Shown piece by piece: positions 26,787-36,773 of a stretch of DNA of 64,000 bases. Position numbers and translations under genes: made by a program. Source of the stretch: JBMNIZ01 sp050951405. GTDB taxonomy: Bacteria > Bacillota > DULZ01. The stretch's first letter is position 1; the number at the start of each line of letters is the position of its first letter. The notes beneath the pieces are model-generated. The model saw only the letters and a program-made list of their open reading frames with translations, did not search any database and had not been told where the DNA came from. Location of the stretch: positions 5,254 to 69,253 of the forward strand of contig JBMNIZ010000004.1 in assembly GCA_050951405.1 (NCBI GenBank), written 5' to 3'.

Positions 26787-27114
26787 GCAACTGGCGGCCC
26801 CCCAGCAAATGGTAATGGAGGTGATAGACAACCTGGCCTCCGTCAGACTTGCAGTTATTGACCAAGCGGAAACCTTTTTCGTCAATTCCCAGCTGGCGGG
26901 CCACCCGGATTGCTGCCAAATGTAAAGCCCCGATCAATTCGGCGTCTTCTTCGGTGATCTTGGTCATATCCTCAATATGTTTTTTGGGAATCAAGACGAT
27001 ATGAACCGGAGCCACCGGTTTTATGTCTTTAAAGGCCAGGATCTGGTCATCTTCATAGACAATCTGGGAAGGAAGATCCCCCTTGACAATTTGACAAAAA
27101 ATACAATCTGACAT
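26773..27114 (-). CDS. hit: HIT-family nucleotide-binding protein
   Basis: 113 residues from ATG 27114, which has AAAGGAGG upstream; the longer open frame before it lacks homology. The zinc-type N-terminus SDCIFCQIVKG and histidine triad HLHYHLLGG (HxHxH) are present. Hydrolyses nucleoside phosphoramidate-type substrates. It follows mtaB, and its 3' end is duplicated by the ISNCY insertion without loss. Confidence 0.95.
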   Translation of the reverse strand: MSDCIFCQIVKGDLPSQIVYEDDQILAFKDIKPVAPVHIVLIPKKHIEDMTKITEEDAELIGALHLAAIRVARQLGIDEKGFRLVNNCKSDGGQVVYHLHYHLLGGRQLRGLG

Positions 27115-27243
27115 ACCATTTGCTCCTCCTTTGAAATAATACATCAGCTCATTTAGGGATTCGCCGTTTACCGGCCGGTTCCTGCCTGGCATGTTCAATA
27201 AAGACCCGCTTTCATCACTTGCAAGGGAAACCATACCAAATGC

Positions 27244-28572
27244 TCAGCAGATTTCCCGGCTGCCGAACAGGCAACCATCCCGGATTTCCTGCAAAATCAC
27301 AGCTACTATTTCTCCCCGGATATCTCCATGATCAGAGAATTTCACCTTCAAATAGTTACCGGTATGCCCTTCCCAATAACCTTCCTCATCCTTGCCTTCG
27401 ACCAAAACTTCCAAGGTCCTGCCTAAAAATCTGGAAGCAAAACTATGGGCCAGTTCTTGCCCCAATTGGCTAAATTCCCGCTGGCGAGCTTCTTTAACCG
27501 CCGGAAGAACCTGATCAGGAAAACCGGCCGCTTTCGTACCCCGGCGAGGCGAATACTGGAAAACATGAATCCCTGCCAATTCTTGCGATCGAACAAAAGC
27601 CAAGGATTTTTGGTGCTGTTCCCGGGTCTCCCCGGGAAATCCTACCATGATATCGGTGGTAACTGCCAGATCCGGGATCTTCACCCTTAATTCAGACAGG
27701 AGTCGGGCAAATTGATCTGTGCTGTATTTCCGGCCCATTCTTCTTAAGATTTCATCGTCACCGCTCTGGAGGGAAATATGCAGATGCGGGCAAATCAGGG
27801 GCGAGGAAGCCAGCGTATCAATTAGGGCCGGAGAAAATTCGTTGGGATTTAAAGAACTGATCCTGATCCGCCGCAGACCGGGCACCTTGATCAATTTCTG
27901 TAAAAGCCAGTTCAAATCTATGCCTTCAGCCAAATCCTGTCCATAGACTCCGGTATGGACACCCGTTAAAACCAGCTCCTTATAACCCTGTTCCACTAGG
28001 CGGGCGGTTTCTTCCAGGATATTGGCGGGCAGCCGGCTCCTAACCGGACCGCGAGCAAAAGGAATAATGCAGTAAGTACAGAATTCCCGGCATCCTTCTT
28101 GTATTTTCATAAAAGCCCGAACCCTGCCGGGATTAAATATGGGCATTTCTTCAAATTTATCTTCCCTGGAAATATCCCCTACAGCATTGATGGGACGGCC
28201 TTTTTCCCTCACCTGTTCAACCAATTCCACAATTTCCGCCCGGGACTTGGTGCCGATGACCAGATCCACCCCTGGAATAGCAAGAATTTCCCCGGGTGCA
28301 ATTTGGGCATAACAGCCGGAAGCTACCACCACCGCCTCCGGATTCCTCCTGATGGCCCTCCTGATCATTTGCCGTGACTTGCGATCTCCCAGATGAGTCA
28401 CGGTACAGGTGTGAATCACGTATACATCGGCTGCTTGAGAAAAATCCACAATTTCATAACCTGCCCGGCGAAAAAGTTCTTCCATGGCTTCTGTTTCATT
28501 CTGGTTCACTTTACAGCCCAGAGTGCAAAAGGCAGCCCTTTTCCCTTCCAAATTTCTAGCCTCCCAAATCAC
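27244..28572 (-). CDS. mtaB: tRNA ms2t6A methylthiotransferase MtaB
   Basis: Radical-SAM enzyme that adds a methylthio group to t6A37 of tRNA. The N-terminal MTTase domain has cysteines in FCTLGCKVNQNE, HTCTVT and ASGCYAQ for the auxiliary Fe-S cluster. The radical-SAM motif CREFCTYC (CxxxCxxC) follows and a TRAM domain closes the protein. 442 residues. The start overlaps the rsmE stop by 17 bases, as expected in a tight operon. Confidence 0.96.
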   Translation of the reverse strand: MIWEARNLEGKRAAFCTLGCKVNQNETEAMEELFRRAGYEIVDFSQAADVYVIHTCTVTHLGDRKSRQMIRRAIRRNPEAVVVASGCYAQIAPGEILAIPGVDLVIGTKSRAEIVELVEQVREKGRPINAVGDISREDKFEEMPIFNPGRVRAFMKIQEGCREFCTYCIIPFARGPVRSRLPANILEETARLVEQGYKELVLTGVHTGVYGQDLAEGIDLNWLLQKLIKVPGLRRIRISSLNPNEFSPALIDTLASSPLICPHLHISLQSGDDEILRRMGRKYSTDQFARLLSELRVKIPDLAVTTDIMVGFPGETREQHQKSLAFVRSQELAGIHVFQYSPRRGTKAAGFPDQVLPAVKEARQREFSQLGQELAHSFASRFLGRTLEVLVEGKDEEGYWEGHTGNYLKVKFSDHGDIRGEIVAVILQEIRDGCLFGSREIC

Positions 28573-29317
28573 CTAATTCATACAAAACAGCACAGGCCAC
28601 CATCAGACCCGCGGTTTCCGTCCTTAAAATCCGCGGCCCTAAACTGACAGGTACGCCCCCATGGCTCCGGGCCAGCTCCACCTCCCGGGAGGTTAAGCCT
28701 CCTTCCGGCCCGATCAGCACCGCGATTTTGGAACGGCCCGCCTCTTTGGCGGCCAGCAACACCTCTTTCAAAGTTCTGGAACGCTCCTCTTCCCAGGGAA
28801 CCAGAAGCAGATAATCCCGGTCCAGGGAAGAAAGAGCCGAAAAAAAATCCAGCGGACCTTCCAACTGGGGGATTTTACCCCGACAGCACTGTTTGGCCGC
28901 CTCCAAAGCTATTCTCTGCCACCTGGCCAGCCTGCTTGCTGCTTTATCTGCATCCAGCCTGACCACCGTCCGGTGGGTGATTAAAGGTATAATTCTACTG
29001 ACACCAAGCTCAGTGCCCTTTTGGATCACTAATTCCAGTTTGTCAGCCTTGGGCAATCCCTGTAATAAAACCACCTCTATGGGTGGCTCAAAAGTTCCGG
29101 TCAATTGATGGATGATGCTAGCCCTAACCAAATCCCGGGAAATCAATTCCAGTTTACAAACATAAACCCGGTTTTGCCCGTCAGAAACGGTAACCGTATC
29201 CCCAATGCTTAAACGCAGCACCCGGGATAAATGAACAACATCAGGCCCATTAATGAAGACTTGCCTGTGGCGAATCTGTTCAGGTTTTACAAAAAAATGA
29301 TATGGAGAAGGTCTCAT
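28556..29317 (-). CDS. rsmE: 16S rRNA m3U1498 methyltransferase RsmE
   Basis: SPOUT methyltransferase, about 253 residues. N-terminal PUA-like domain (HLSRVLRLSIGDTVTVSDG), then the knotted C-terminus with LIGPEGGLTSREVELA and LGPRILRTETAGLMVACAVLY. ATG 29317 overlaps the prmA stop (ATGA). The order prmA-rsmE-mtaB is conserved. Confidence 0.96.
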   Translation of the reverse strand: MRPSPYHFFVKPEQIRHRQVFINGPDVVHLSRVLRLSIGDTVTVSDGQNRVYVCKLELISRDLVRASIIHQLTGTFEPPIEVVLLQGLPKADKLELVIQKGTELGVSRIIPLITHRTVVRLDADKAASRLARWQRIALEAAKQCCRGKIPQLEGPLDFFSALSSLDRDYLLLVPWEEERSRTLKEVLLAAKEAGRSKIAVLIGPEGGLTSREVELARSHGGVPVSLGPRILRTETAGLMVACAVLYELGDLGG

Positions 29318-30249
29318 GCTTTTCGGGCCACAAAGGAAACCCATTCGTCCTCCTTATTTGTTTCTTCCAAGTGATAGCCCGCTTCCCGCAATCTGGCGGC
29401 CATCTCATGGGAACGGACAGCCACAATGCCGGAGCTGATCAGTATTCCTCCCTTTCTCAATATTTCCCGGGACTGTTCCGCCACCACCGGCGTTGCCTCC
29501 GTGCTGATATTGGACACAATCAAGTCCGCCTCTTCCGCCACTCCGGTCAGGAAATCATTATATCGAACAGAAACAACATCTTCCACTCCGTTGGCCAGTA
29601 CATTCTGTTCAGCGATTTGCACTGCCAGCATATCCACATCCAAGGCCAAAACCCGGGCTGCTCCCAAACGGGCGGCCACAATAGCCAGGATGCCGGAACC
29701 GGTGCCCACATCGATCACCCGGAACCCGGGCTGCAAATATTTCTCCAAAGCGCGGATAGCCAGAACCGTGGTAGGGTGAGATCCGGTCCCAAAGGCCATT
29801 CCCGGATCCAGGCTGACCAATAACTCCCCTTTTTTAGTAGCATAGTTCTCCCAGGAAGGTGCAACCACTATCCTTTTCCCTATTTTTTCGGGTTTGTAGT
29901 AGGCTTTCCAGGAAGTAGACCAATCTGCTTCAGCAATTTCCGCCAGGGACAAGTCGGCCAAGCAGCCGGAAAAATACTCCCCCAAACCGGCCAGCCGTTT
30001 CTGAAAACAATCAAGACGAGACTGCAATCTTTCATCCACAGGCAGGTATCCTTTGATAATAATATTCTCCGTCTCGATTAATTCCGAGGGGATTTCATAA
30101 GATTCCCATTGCCTTTCCTCCAGATAGCGGGCTATCACTCTTGGATCTTCAATCACCACTCCAGCCGCTCCTACTTCATAGAATAAATTGGCCACCGCTT
30201 CATAAGCCTCTTCAGTCGTCTCTACAGTAATTTCCTGCCACTTTCTCAT
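29314..30249 (-). CDS. prmA: Ribosomal protein L11 methyltransferase PrmA
   Basis: 311 residues. N-terminal L11-binding region (WQEITVETTEEAYEAVANLFYEVGA), then a SAM-dependent class I domain with PGMAFGTGSHPTT, VIDVGTGSGILAIVAARLGA and SNIST (the NIxx catalytic loop). Located 38 bases downstream of dnaJ, a conserved link to the heat-shock operon. Confidence 0.97.
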   Translation of the reverse strand: MRKWQEITVETTEEAYEAVANLFYEVGAAGVVIEDPRVIARYLEERQWESYEIPSELIETENIIIKGYLPVDERLQSRLDCFQKRLAGLGEYFSGCLADLSLAEIAEADWSTSWKAYYKPEKIGKRIVVAPSWENYATKKGELLVSLDPGMAFGTGSHPTTVLAIRALEKYLQPGFRVIDVGTGSGILAIVAARLGAARVLALDVDMLAVQIAEQNVLANGVEDVVSVRYNDFLTGVAEEADLIVSNISTEATPVVAEQSREILRKGGILISSGIVAVRSHEMAARLREAGYHLEETNKEDEWVSFVARKA

Positions 30250-30287
30250 GGAAAAGCCCGCCTTTCTTCCGGAAGATTTCCCCGCTT

Positions 30288-31406
30288 CTAACCCATAAAA
30301 GCTTCTTTCATTTTTTCAAACAAACCTTTATCCTTCTGAAAATTGGATTTACCCAGGGTCTGACCGAACTCCCGCAGAAGCTGTTTCTGTTTTTCATTCA
30401 GACCCGTGGGTGTGACCACCACAACCTTTACATGTTGATCACCGCGCCCAAATCCATGGAGCTTCTTAATGCCTTTCCCTTTTATTCTAAAGGAAGTACC
30501 CCCTTGGGTCCCTTCAGGTATTTTGAGCTTCACCGGGCCATCCAAGGTGGGAACCTCAATTTCCGCTCCCAAAGCTGCCTGGACAATGGAGACAGGCAAT
30601 TCATAGATCACATCATCGTTATGGCGTTGGAAATGCTGGTGAGGCCTAACCTGGATAAACACATAGAGATCTCCCGGTGGACCCCCGTAAGATCCCGCCT
30701 CCCCTTCCCCGGCCACCCGGAGGCGGGAACCGGTATCCACTCCGGCGGGAATATGCAGATGAATAGTCCGGTTCCGACGAACTTTGCCCCGGCCCTGGCA
30801 GGTCCGACAAGGTGTCGTAACCACTTTGCCGGTTCCCTGGCAAGTATGGCAGGTTTTTATGGTCTGGAACATCCCTAAAGGAGTGTTCTGGGACATGCGC
30901 ACCTGCCCCGTACCCCCACAAACGGAACAATTGGAAGGATAAGTGCCGGGTTCGGCACCCGAGCCGTCACAAGTGGAACAGTTTTCCGTCCGGGGTATGG
31001 TAATATCCTTTTCCGCTCCGAAGGCGGCCTCTTCAAAACTGATGGATAGATTGAAGCGCAAATCGGCTCCTTTTTGCGGTCGGCGCGCTGCTGTCCCCCC
31101 GCCGAAACCGCCACCGAAAAACATATCAAAAATATCACCAAAGCCGCCGAAATCACCAAAGCCGCCTTCAAACCCGCCGCCACCGGCCGCGGCGTGTCCA
31201 AAGCGGTCATAGTTGGCCCTTTTCTCCTCATCCACGAGCACTTCATAGGCTTCGGTCACTTCTTTAAACTTCTCTTCCGCAGTTTTATCTCCGGGATTAA
31301 CATCGGGGTGATATTTGCGGGCCAGTTTACGGTAGGCCTTTTTTATTTCTTCCTGACTGGCATCTCGGGATACACCGAGTATTTCATAATAATCCCTTTT
31401 TGCCAA
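30288..31406 (-). CDS. dnaJ: Chaperone DnaJ
   Basis: 372 residues with every type I domain. The J-domain has HPD at 33-35, a Gly/Phe-rich stretch lies at about 70-110, and four CxxCxGxG zinc repeats are present (CSTCDGSG, CSVCGGTG, CHTCQGTG, CRTCQGRG). The C-terminal substrate domains follow. Stimulates DnaK ATPase. It is the last chaperone gene of the operon. Confidence 0.98.
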   Translation of the reverse strand: MAKRDYYEILGVSRDASQEEIKKAYRKLARKYHPDVNPGDKTAEEKFKEVTEAYEVLVDEEKRANYDRFGHAAAGGGGFEGGFGDFGGFGDIFDMFFGGGFGGGTAARRPQKGADLRFNLSISFEEAAFGAEKDITIPRTENCSTCDGSGAEPGTYPSNCSVCGGTGQVRMSQNTPLGMFQTIKTCHTCQGTGKVVTTPCRTCQGRGKVRRNRTIHLHIPAGVDTGSRLRVAGEGEAGSYGGPPGDLYVFIQVRPHQHFQRHNDDVIYELPVSIVQAALGAEIEVPTLDGPVKLKIPEGTQGGTSFRIKGKGIKKLHGFGRGDQHVKVVVVTPTGLNEKQKQLLREFGQTLGKSNFQKDKGLFEKMKEAFMG

Positions 31407-31465
31407 ATGGAATCACCTTCTTTTATTCCAACGCTCCTTCTCAAACAAAACGCTCTTGATATTTT

Positions 31466-33304
31466 TTATTTATTCCCTGCGGCTTCTTCCTCATCCACTA
31501 CTTTATAGTCCGCATCCACAACCGGTTCTTCTTTCTCCTGCTCTGCTTTCCCTGCCTGTTGGGCCTGGGAGGCTGCTTGCTGGTACATTTTCGTTGTAAT
31601 GGCATACAGAGCTTCTGAAAGTTCTTCTGTTTTCTTCTTGATCTCATCTAAATTATCATTATTTAAAGCTTCCCGCAAGGATTTTTTCGCCTGCTCAACT
31701 TTTTCCTTGTCAGCGGCCTTCACTTTGTCCCCAAACTCTTTCAAAGTTTTTTCCGATTGATAGATGAGAGAATCCGCCTGGTTGACGGCTTCCACTTTTT
31801 CCTTGCGTTTTTTGTCTTCTTCCGCAAATCTCTCCGCTTCCTTGACCATCCGTTCGATTTCACTTTCCTCCAGGCCGCTGGAAGACTTGATGGTGATTTC
31901 TTGCTGCTTGCCGGTACCCAAATCCTTGGCCGAAACATGGACGATCCCGTTGGCATCAATATCGAATTTCACTTCAATCTGGGGAACACCACGAGGCGCC
32001 GGGGGTATACCGGAGAGAGTAAACCTGCCCAAGGTCTTGTTGTCAGCTGCCATGGCTCTTTCCCCTTGCAGGACATGGATTTCCACACTGGTCTGGTTAT
32101 CTGCTGCCGTAGAAAAAATCTGGCTTTTGGAAGTGGGAATAGTGGTATTCCTTTCGATCAGCTTCGTAAAAACTCCTCCCAAGGTCTCGATTCCCAGCGA
32201 TAGAGGTGTCACATCCAGCAGCAGAACATCCTTGACTTCCCCGGTCAAGACTCCCGCTTGGATGGCGGCGCCTAAAGCCACGCATTCATCCGGATTGATA
32301 CCCTTATGAGGCTCTTTGCCAATATATCTTTTTATTGCCTCCTGCACCGCTGGCATCCGGGTTGATCCGCCAACCAGAATCACTTTATCAACATCTTTAG
32401 GTTCCAGACCCGCATCGGCCAATGCCTGGCGCAAAGGCCCCATGGTTTTGTCGACCAAATCAGCAGTCAACTCTTGGAATTTGGCCCGGGTCAAGTTCAT
32501 ATCCAAGTGCTGGGGACCTGCATCTGTTGCAGTAATGAAAGGAAGATTGATATTGGTACTGGTTACGGAGGAAAGCTCGTGTTTAGCCTTTTCCGCAGCT
32601 TCTTTCAAACGCTGGAGGGCCATTTTGTCCTTACTCAAATCCACACCGTGGGACTTCTTGAATTCAGAGACCAAGTAATCGATAATCCGCTGGTCAAAAT
32701 CATCACCCCCCAGCTTGTTATTCCCGCTGGTGGCTTTTACTTCAAAGACTCCATCACCCAATTCCAGGATGGAAACGTCAAAAGTACCTCCTCCCAAATC
32801 ATAGACCAAAATAGTCTGATCCTCGCCTTTATCTAATCCGTAGGCCAGGGAGGCAGCAGTAGGTTCATTGATAATGCGCAGCACTTCCAAACCGGCTATT
32901 CTCCCGGCATCCTTGGTGGCCTGCCGTTGGCTGTCGGTAAAATACGCAGGAACGGTAATAACAGCCTTGGTCACCTCTTCTCCCAGGTATGCCTCAGCAT
33001 CTGCCTTCAGTTTCTGCAAAATCATCGCGGAAATTTCCTGGGGGGTATAATTTTTTCCATCTATGTTCACCCGGTAGTCGGTACCCATATGCCGTTTTAT
33101 GGACTGAACCGTACGATTGGGATTGGTGATGGCCTGCCTTTTCGCCACCTCGCCCACCAAGCGCTCTCCCTCTTTCGTAAAAGCAATGACCGAAGGAGTG
33201 GTACGGTTACCCTCCGCATTGGGAATAATTACAGCTTCCCCACCTTCCATGACGGCAACGCAAGAGTTGGTCGTCCCCAAATCAATCCCTATCACTTTGC
33301 TCAT
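31466..33304 (-). CDS. dnaK: Chaperone DnaK (Hsp70)
   Basis: 612 residues. The ATPase domain begins GIDLGTTNSCVAVMEGG and contains VYDLGGGTFDVSIL and VGGSTRMPAVQE. The substrate domain and an EEPVVDADYKVVDEE C-terminus, the co-chaperone-binding tail, are present. Full length, no frame problems. It stands between grpE and dnaJ. Confidence 0.99.
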   Translation of the reverse strand: MSKVIGIDLGTTNSCVAVMEGGEAVIIPNAEGNRTTPSVIAFTKEGERLVGEVAKRQAITNPNRTVQSIKRHMGTDYRVNIDGKNYTPQEISAMILQKLKADAEAYLGEEVTKAVITVPAYFTDSQRQATKDAGRIAGLEVLRIINEPTAASLAYGLDKGEDQTILVYDLGGGTFDVSILELGDGVFEVKATSGNNKLGGDDFDQRIIDYLVSEFKKSHGVDLSKDKMALQRLKEAAEKAKHELSSVTSTNINLPFITATDAGPQHLDMNLTRAKFQELTADLVDKTMGPLRQALADAGLEPKDVDKVILVGGSTRMPAVQEAIKRYIGKEPHKGINPDECVALGAAIQAGVLTGEVKDVLLLDVTPLSLGIETLGGVFTKLIERNTTIPTSKSQIFSTAADNQTSVEIHVLQGERAMAADNKTLGRFTLSGIPPAPRGVPQIEVKFDIDANGIVHVSAKDLGTGKQQEITIKSSSGLEESEIERMVKEAERFAEEDKKRKEKVEAVNQADSLIYQSEKTLKEFGDKVKAADKEKVEQAKKSLREALNNDNLDEIKKKTEELSEALYAITTKMYQQAASQAQQAGKAEQEKEEPVVDADYKVVDEEEAAGNK

Positions 33305-33370
33305 CTCTTCATCTCCTCCTCAAACTATCCAGAATAAGGTCCGCTGAAGAATTCTGCAGCCTGATCCAAG

Positions 33371-34030
33371 TCAGCGGCCCTCATTTTTGGCCACTTTCAC
33401 GGCGCTGGGCCGCAGGACTTTATCATAAAGGGTATAGCCCTTCTTGAATTCCTCCACAATAATATTATCGTCATATTCATCGGTAATTACCTGCATCACT
33501 GCCTCATGTTTTTCCGGATTAAAAGGCTCCAATAAAGCCGGAATTTCCTGCAAGCCTTCTTTTTCCAATACCTCCTTCAACTGCCGGTAAATCATTTCCA
33601 TGCCAACGGCAAACTGGCTTGCTTCCGGGTTATCCGGAACTGCAGCCAAAGCTCTTTCAAAGTTATCCATTACAGGAAGCAGATTGCTGATTACCCTTTC
33701 CCCACCATAGCGGATGGTTTCCTCTATTTCCTTTTTTACACGTCGGCGATAATTTTCGAAATCTGACTGCAAGCGAAGAAGCCGATTTTTAAGCTCCTCC
33801 AATTCCGCCTTTTTCCTCTCCAACTGGTAATTCAGCTCTGCCAACTGCTCCTGAGAAGGCAATTGGCTTTCTTCCCCCTCAGCTTCTCTCTCTTCCCTTG
33901 CCTCTTCTTCCGGGACCTCCTTCCCTATCCCGGTTTCCTGTAATGGAGATTCTCCCGCCGGCTTTTCTTCCAGTTGATTTTCTTCCTCTAACAACACTTC
34001 TTGATTGTTCTCATCCACACTATCCACCAC
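33371..34030 (-). CDS. grpE: Nucleotide exchange factor GrpE
   Basis: 219 residues. An acidic N-terminal extension of about 60 residues precedes the coiled coil (LAELNYQLERKKAELEELKNRLLRLQSDFENYRRR) and the beta domain (YDKVLRPSAVKVAKN). Starts at GTG 34030, or one codon later, behind AAGG. Releases ADP from DnaK. Confidence 0.96.
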   Translation of the reverse strand: MVDSVDENNQEVLLEEENQLEEKPAGESPLQETGIGKEVPEEEAREEREAEGEESQLPSQEQLAELNYQLERKKAELEELKNRLLRLQSDFENYRRRVKKEIEETIRYGGERVISNLLPVMDNFERALAAVPDNPEASQFAVGMEMIYRQLKEVLEKEGLQEIPALLEPFNPEKHEAVMQVITDEYDDNIIVEEFKKGYTLYDKVLRPSAVKVAKNEGR

Positions 34031-34107
34031 CTTGATTTCTCCCTGTTATGTATATAATTAAAAAAACAGTTCTGGGTTTTCCCTCTAGAAATGATCCCTT
34101 AGCTGTT

Positions 34108-35661
34108 TTACTCGCTAACCCTTGTTTCTTTCATTTTGATGATGGTATTGATCCTGAGAATAGCCACTGCTACTTCCGCGGCAGCTTGCAAGGCATAAGT
34201 CTTTACCAAAGCAGGATCCACCACCCCTCGGGACCACATATCTTCAACTTCTCCCGTATCACAATTCAATGCCAGGGATGTTTTCCCTTCCCTGGCCTGA
34301 GCAGCCAGAACATCCCCCAATTTTTCCAGGGGATTGAAACCTGAATTGGCCGTTATCTGACAAAAAGGCTTCTTCAAAGCCTCCCGCACGCAATCCAAGC
34401 CGTAAACGGCCATCCCCTTCAGTTCCGGCCTTTTTTTCTCCAAAAAACACCCGGCGGCCAGTTCAATGGACCCGCCTCCCGGTACCAGTCCGCCCCTCAC
34501 GGCAGCCTGGACGGCACTGGCGGCATCCCTGGCAATGCGTTTTCTTTCGTCCGCCACTTCTTGGGTGGAAGCCCCGATAACAATGGTGGCCAGGGGCCTA
34601 CCCCGCCCACCTAAAATACGAACTTGCTGAAGTCTTTCCACTTCAAATACTTCTCCGGCCCAGCCCAAATACTGCCGCAACTCATCGGGGGATTTGCCCA
34701 GCCCAGTACGCTTGATCATGCGAGCGCCGGTATATTCCGCAGCCTTTTTCAGCTCTTTATAGGCTACTCTCTGGATCACCATAATCTGGGCATCTGTAAA
34801 AAACTCCTCGGCCAGGGGGGAAACCCCCCGGTCTACCAGCACCAGTTTTACTCCTAATCTGGGGATTTTTGCCAGGTTCTGCTTAAATTCCCACTGAAGC
34901 TCTTGAAAACGGCGAAAGCCCGCCTCGGTATTTAAAGCCTCTTCTCCCATCTCTTCCGGTTCCAAGGCATCATCAATGATCAAAACACCCGCTTCGCTAA
35001 TTTTCCGTGGCATGTGTGGGTTGAGGCGCCCCTTATTAATGATCAAACCGTGAAATACTTCGCTTTTTGCCCCCAGCTGGGATTCCACTATCTTCGCCAA
35101 CTGAAAATCCGGATCCAGCAGTTTACTCTCACCTATTTCCGGAGCGGCATCCATGATCAGCCGGGCAATATCCTCTCTCTCCCGCCCGGCAATTAAGGCA
35201 GCACGAAACAACAGGGGGTCTTCAATCCCTTCCACCCGCCGGGAATTGTCCCGGATAAAGGCCAACGCCTCTTCCACTCCTGTCCTGATTCCCTCAACAA
35301 TCCGGGCTACAGGCACCCCTTGCATCACCTGCTGAAAGCCGGCTTCTACCAAAGCGCCGGCCATAATTGTCGCAGTAGTGGTTCCGTCGCCTATTTCCTC
35401 CTGCTGGGCTCTGGCAATATTCACCAGCATCTTGGCCGCCGGATGTTTTGCTTCCATTAAATGGAGAATGGTCACCCCATCATTGGTGATGACCACACCC
35501 CCTGACTGATCAACCAGCATGGTATCCAGCCCCTTAGGGCCAAGGGTACCTTCTACAGAGGAAGCTATGGCCCGCACGGCATTCACATTAGTGGATAATG
35601 CCGCCAGTTTCTCATCAACTTCTGCACTGTTACTGACCTGTTTTACACTCAAAAGCAACAC
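34108..35661 (-). CDS. Group III (archaeal-type) chaperonin
   Basis: 517 residues, clearly CCT/thermosome-like rather than GroEL. It has GTLGPKGLDTMLVD (38-51), ITNDGVTIL (58-66), the ATP motif GDGTTT (91-96), hydrolysis-associated Asp in RIARDAASAVQ (about 379), GGLVPGGG (390-397), and a thermosome-like end DPALVKTYALQ...AILRINTII. Family members form a built-in-lid double ring and have been described in a few Firmicutes such as Carboxydothermus hydrogenoformans, in the hsp70 operon. Here it sits between hrcA and grpE under a CIRCE promoter. Start: GTG 35661, or TTG 35652, which is better spaced from GGGAG. Confidence 0.95.
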   Translation of the reverse strand: MLLLSVKQVSNSAEVDEKLAALSTNVNAVRAIASSVEGTLGPKGLDTMLVDQSGGVVITNDGVTILHLMEAKHPAAKMLVNIARAQQEEIGDGTTTATIMAGALVEAGFQQVMQGVPVARIVEGIRTGVEEALAFIRDNSRRVEGIEDPLLFRAALIAGREREDIARLIMDAAPEIGESKLLDPDFQLAKIVESQLGAKSEVFHGLIINKGRLNPHMPRKISEAGVLIIDDALEPEEMGEEALNTEAGFRRFQELQWEFKQNLAKIPRLGVKLVLVDRGVSPLAEEFFTDAQIMVIQRVAYKELKKAAEYTGARMIKRTGLGKSPDELRQYLGWAGEVFEVERLQQVRILGGRGRPLATIVIGASTQEVADERKRIARDAASAVQAAVRGGLVPGGGSIELAAGCFLEKKRPELKGMAVYGLDCVREALKKPFCQITANSGFNPLEKLGDVLAAQAREGKTSLALNCDTGEVEDMWSRGVVDPALVKTYALQAAAEVAVAILRINTIIKMKETRVSE

Positions 35662-35685
35662 TCCCGTTGAACTGAGGGCTAGTTC

Positions 35686-36726
35686 CTACTTGTAGAACTT
35701 GGAAAAAACTTGGGACAAATGCTGGGCAATTGCTTCCACCAAAGCCACCGTTTTGGAATAGTCCATCCTGGTCGGACCTAAAATACCGAGATGCCCCACC
35801 ATGCCCCCATTGATGGTATAGGTAGTTGTAACCACGCTGCAATCATTGATTCCATCCAGTTTATTTTCTCCACCAATTCTAATAGTCAACCCTTCATCAG
35901 ACGTATCAACCAGCAATTCCCTGAGCACTTCCTTGTTTTCCAGAATTCCCAGGATAGTCTTTACCTTATTCAGATCTTTAAATTCAGGCTGATTGAAAAT
36001 ATTGAGAGTGCCGCTGAGGAAAACCTGACCGCTGCCGACGCTTTGCCGGCTGTATTCCAAAAGTTCCAGGATGGCCTGCAGGATCCTTTTATATTCATAA
36101 AGTTCCTGGAAAATTTCCTCGATGACTTTTTCCCGCACTTCCTCCATGGCCAAGCCATGTAAATGGCTGTTCAGCACTAAAGCGATCCTTGCCAAGTCCA
36201 CTTCCGTTAAAGAAGGGGGAATATCCAGCAAATGATGATGCACAATGTTCTTGTGGGAAATAGCCACCAGCAAAGCTTTGTCGATGGCCAGCGGGATCAA
36301 ACGCACCTGTTGAAATCTGTTGATGCGGCCATAAGGCCCTATCGTCAAGGAAGTATAGTTTGACAAGCGGGAAAGGAGCAGGGAACTTAAATTCACTACC
36401 TCCTCAATATCGCGCATTTTTTCTTCAAAGCAGGTTTTAATGTAGTTCCTTTCCGCTTCGCTCAAGGTGTATTTTTCCATCAGGCAATCCACATAATAAC
36501 GATATCCGGAATCAGAAGGTATCCTTCCTGCGGAGGTATGAGGCTGCTCCAGGTAACCCATTTCTTCCAAATCAGCCATTTCGTTCCTGATAGTTGCCGG
36601 ACTCACCCCTAGATTGTATTTACGGGCAATGGTGCGGGAACCAACGGGTTCGGCGGTGGCAATAAAACCCTTTACAACAGCCAACAATACCTTTTGTTTT
36701 CGCTCATCCATCGGCATCATAATCAC
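35686..36726 (-). CDS. hrcA: Heat-inducible transcription repressor HrcA
   Basis: 346 residues. The N-terminal winged helix (GFIATAEPVGSRTIARKYNLGVSPATIRNEMADLEEMGYL) binds CIRCE; a GAF-like domain follows. ATG 36720, behind AAAAGGGTG, is the most likely start within the annotated span. First gene of the heat-shock operon; it should repress itself, the chaperonin and grpE-dnaK-dnaJ through the perfect CIRCE site upstream. Confidence 0.97.
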   Translation of the reverse strand: MIMMPMDERKQKVLLAVVKGFIATAEPVGSRTIARKYNLGVSPATIRNEMADLEEMGYLEQPHTSAGRIPSDSGYRYYVDCLMEKYTLSEAERNYIKTCFEEKMRDIEEVVNLSSLLLSRLSNYTSLTIGPYGRINRFQQVRLIPLAIDKALLVAISHKNIVHHHLLDIPPSLTEVDLARIALVLNSHLHGLAMEEVREKVIEEIFQELYEYKRILQAILELLEYSRQSVGSGQVFLSGTLNIFNQPEFKDLNKVKTILGILENKEVLRELLVDTSDEGLTIRIGGENKLDGINDCSVVTTTYTINGGMVGHLGILGPTRMDYSKTVALVEAIAQHLSQVFSKFYK

Positions 36727-36733
36727 CCTTTTG

Positions 36734-36760
36734 TTAGCACTCTAAGGTCTTGAGTGCTAA
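36734..36760 (-). promoter_or_regulatory. CIRCE operator
   Basis: Perfect TTAGCACTC-N9-GAGTGCTAA, between the promoter and hrcA. Bound by HrcA in the unstressed cell. Confidence 0.97.
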
Positions 36761-36773
36761 TATTCCCACTTTG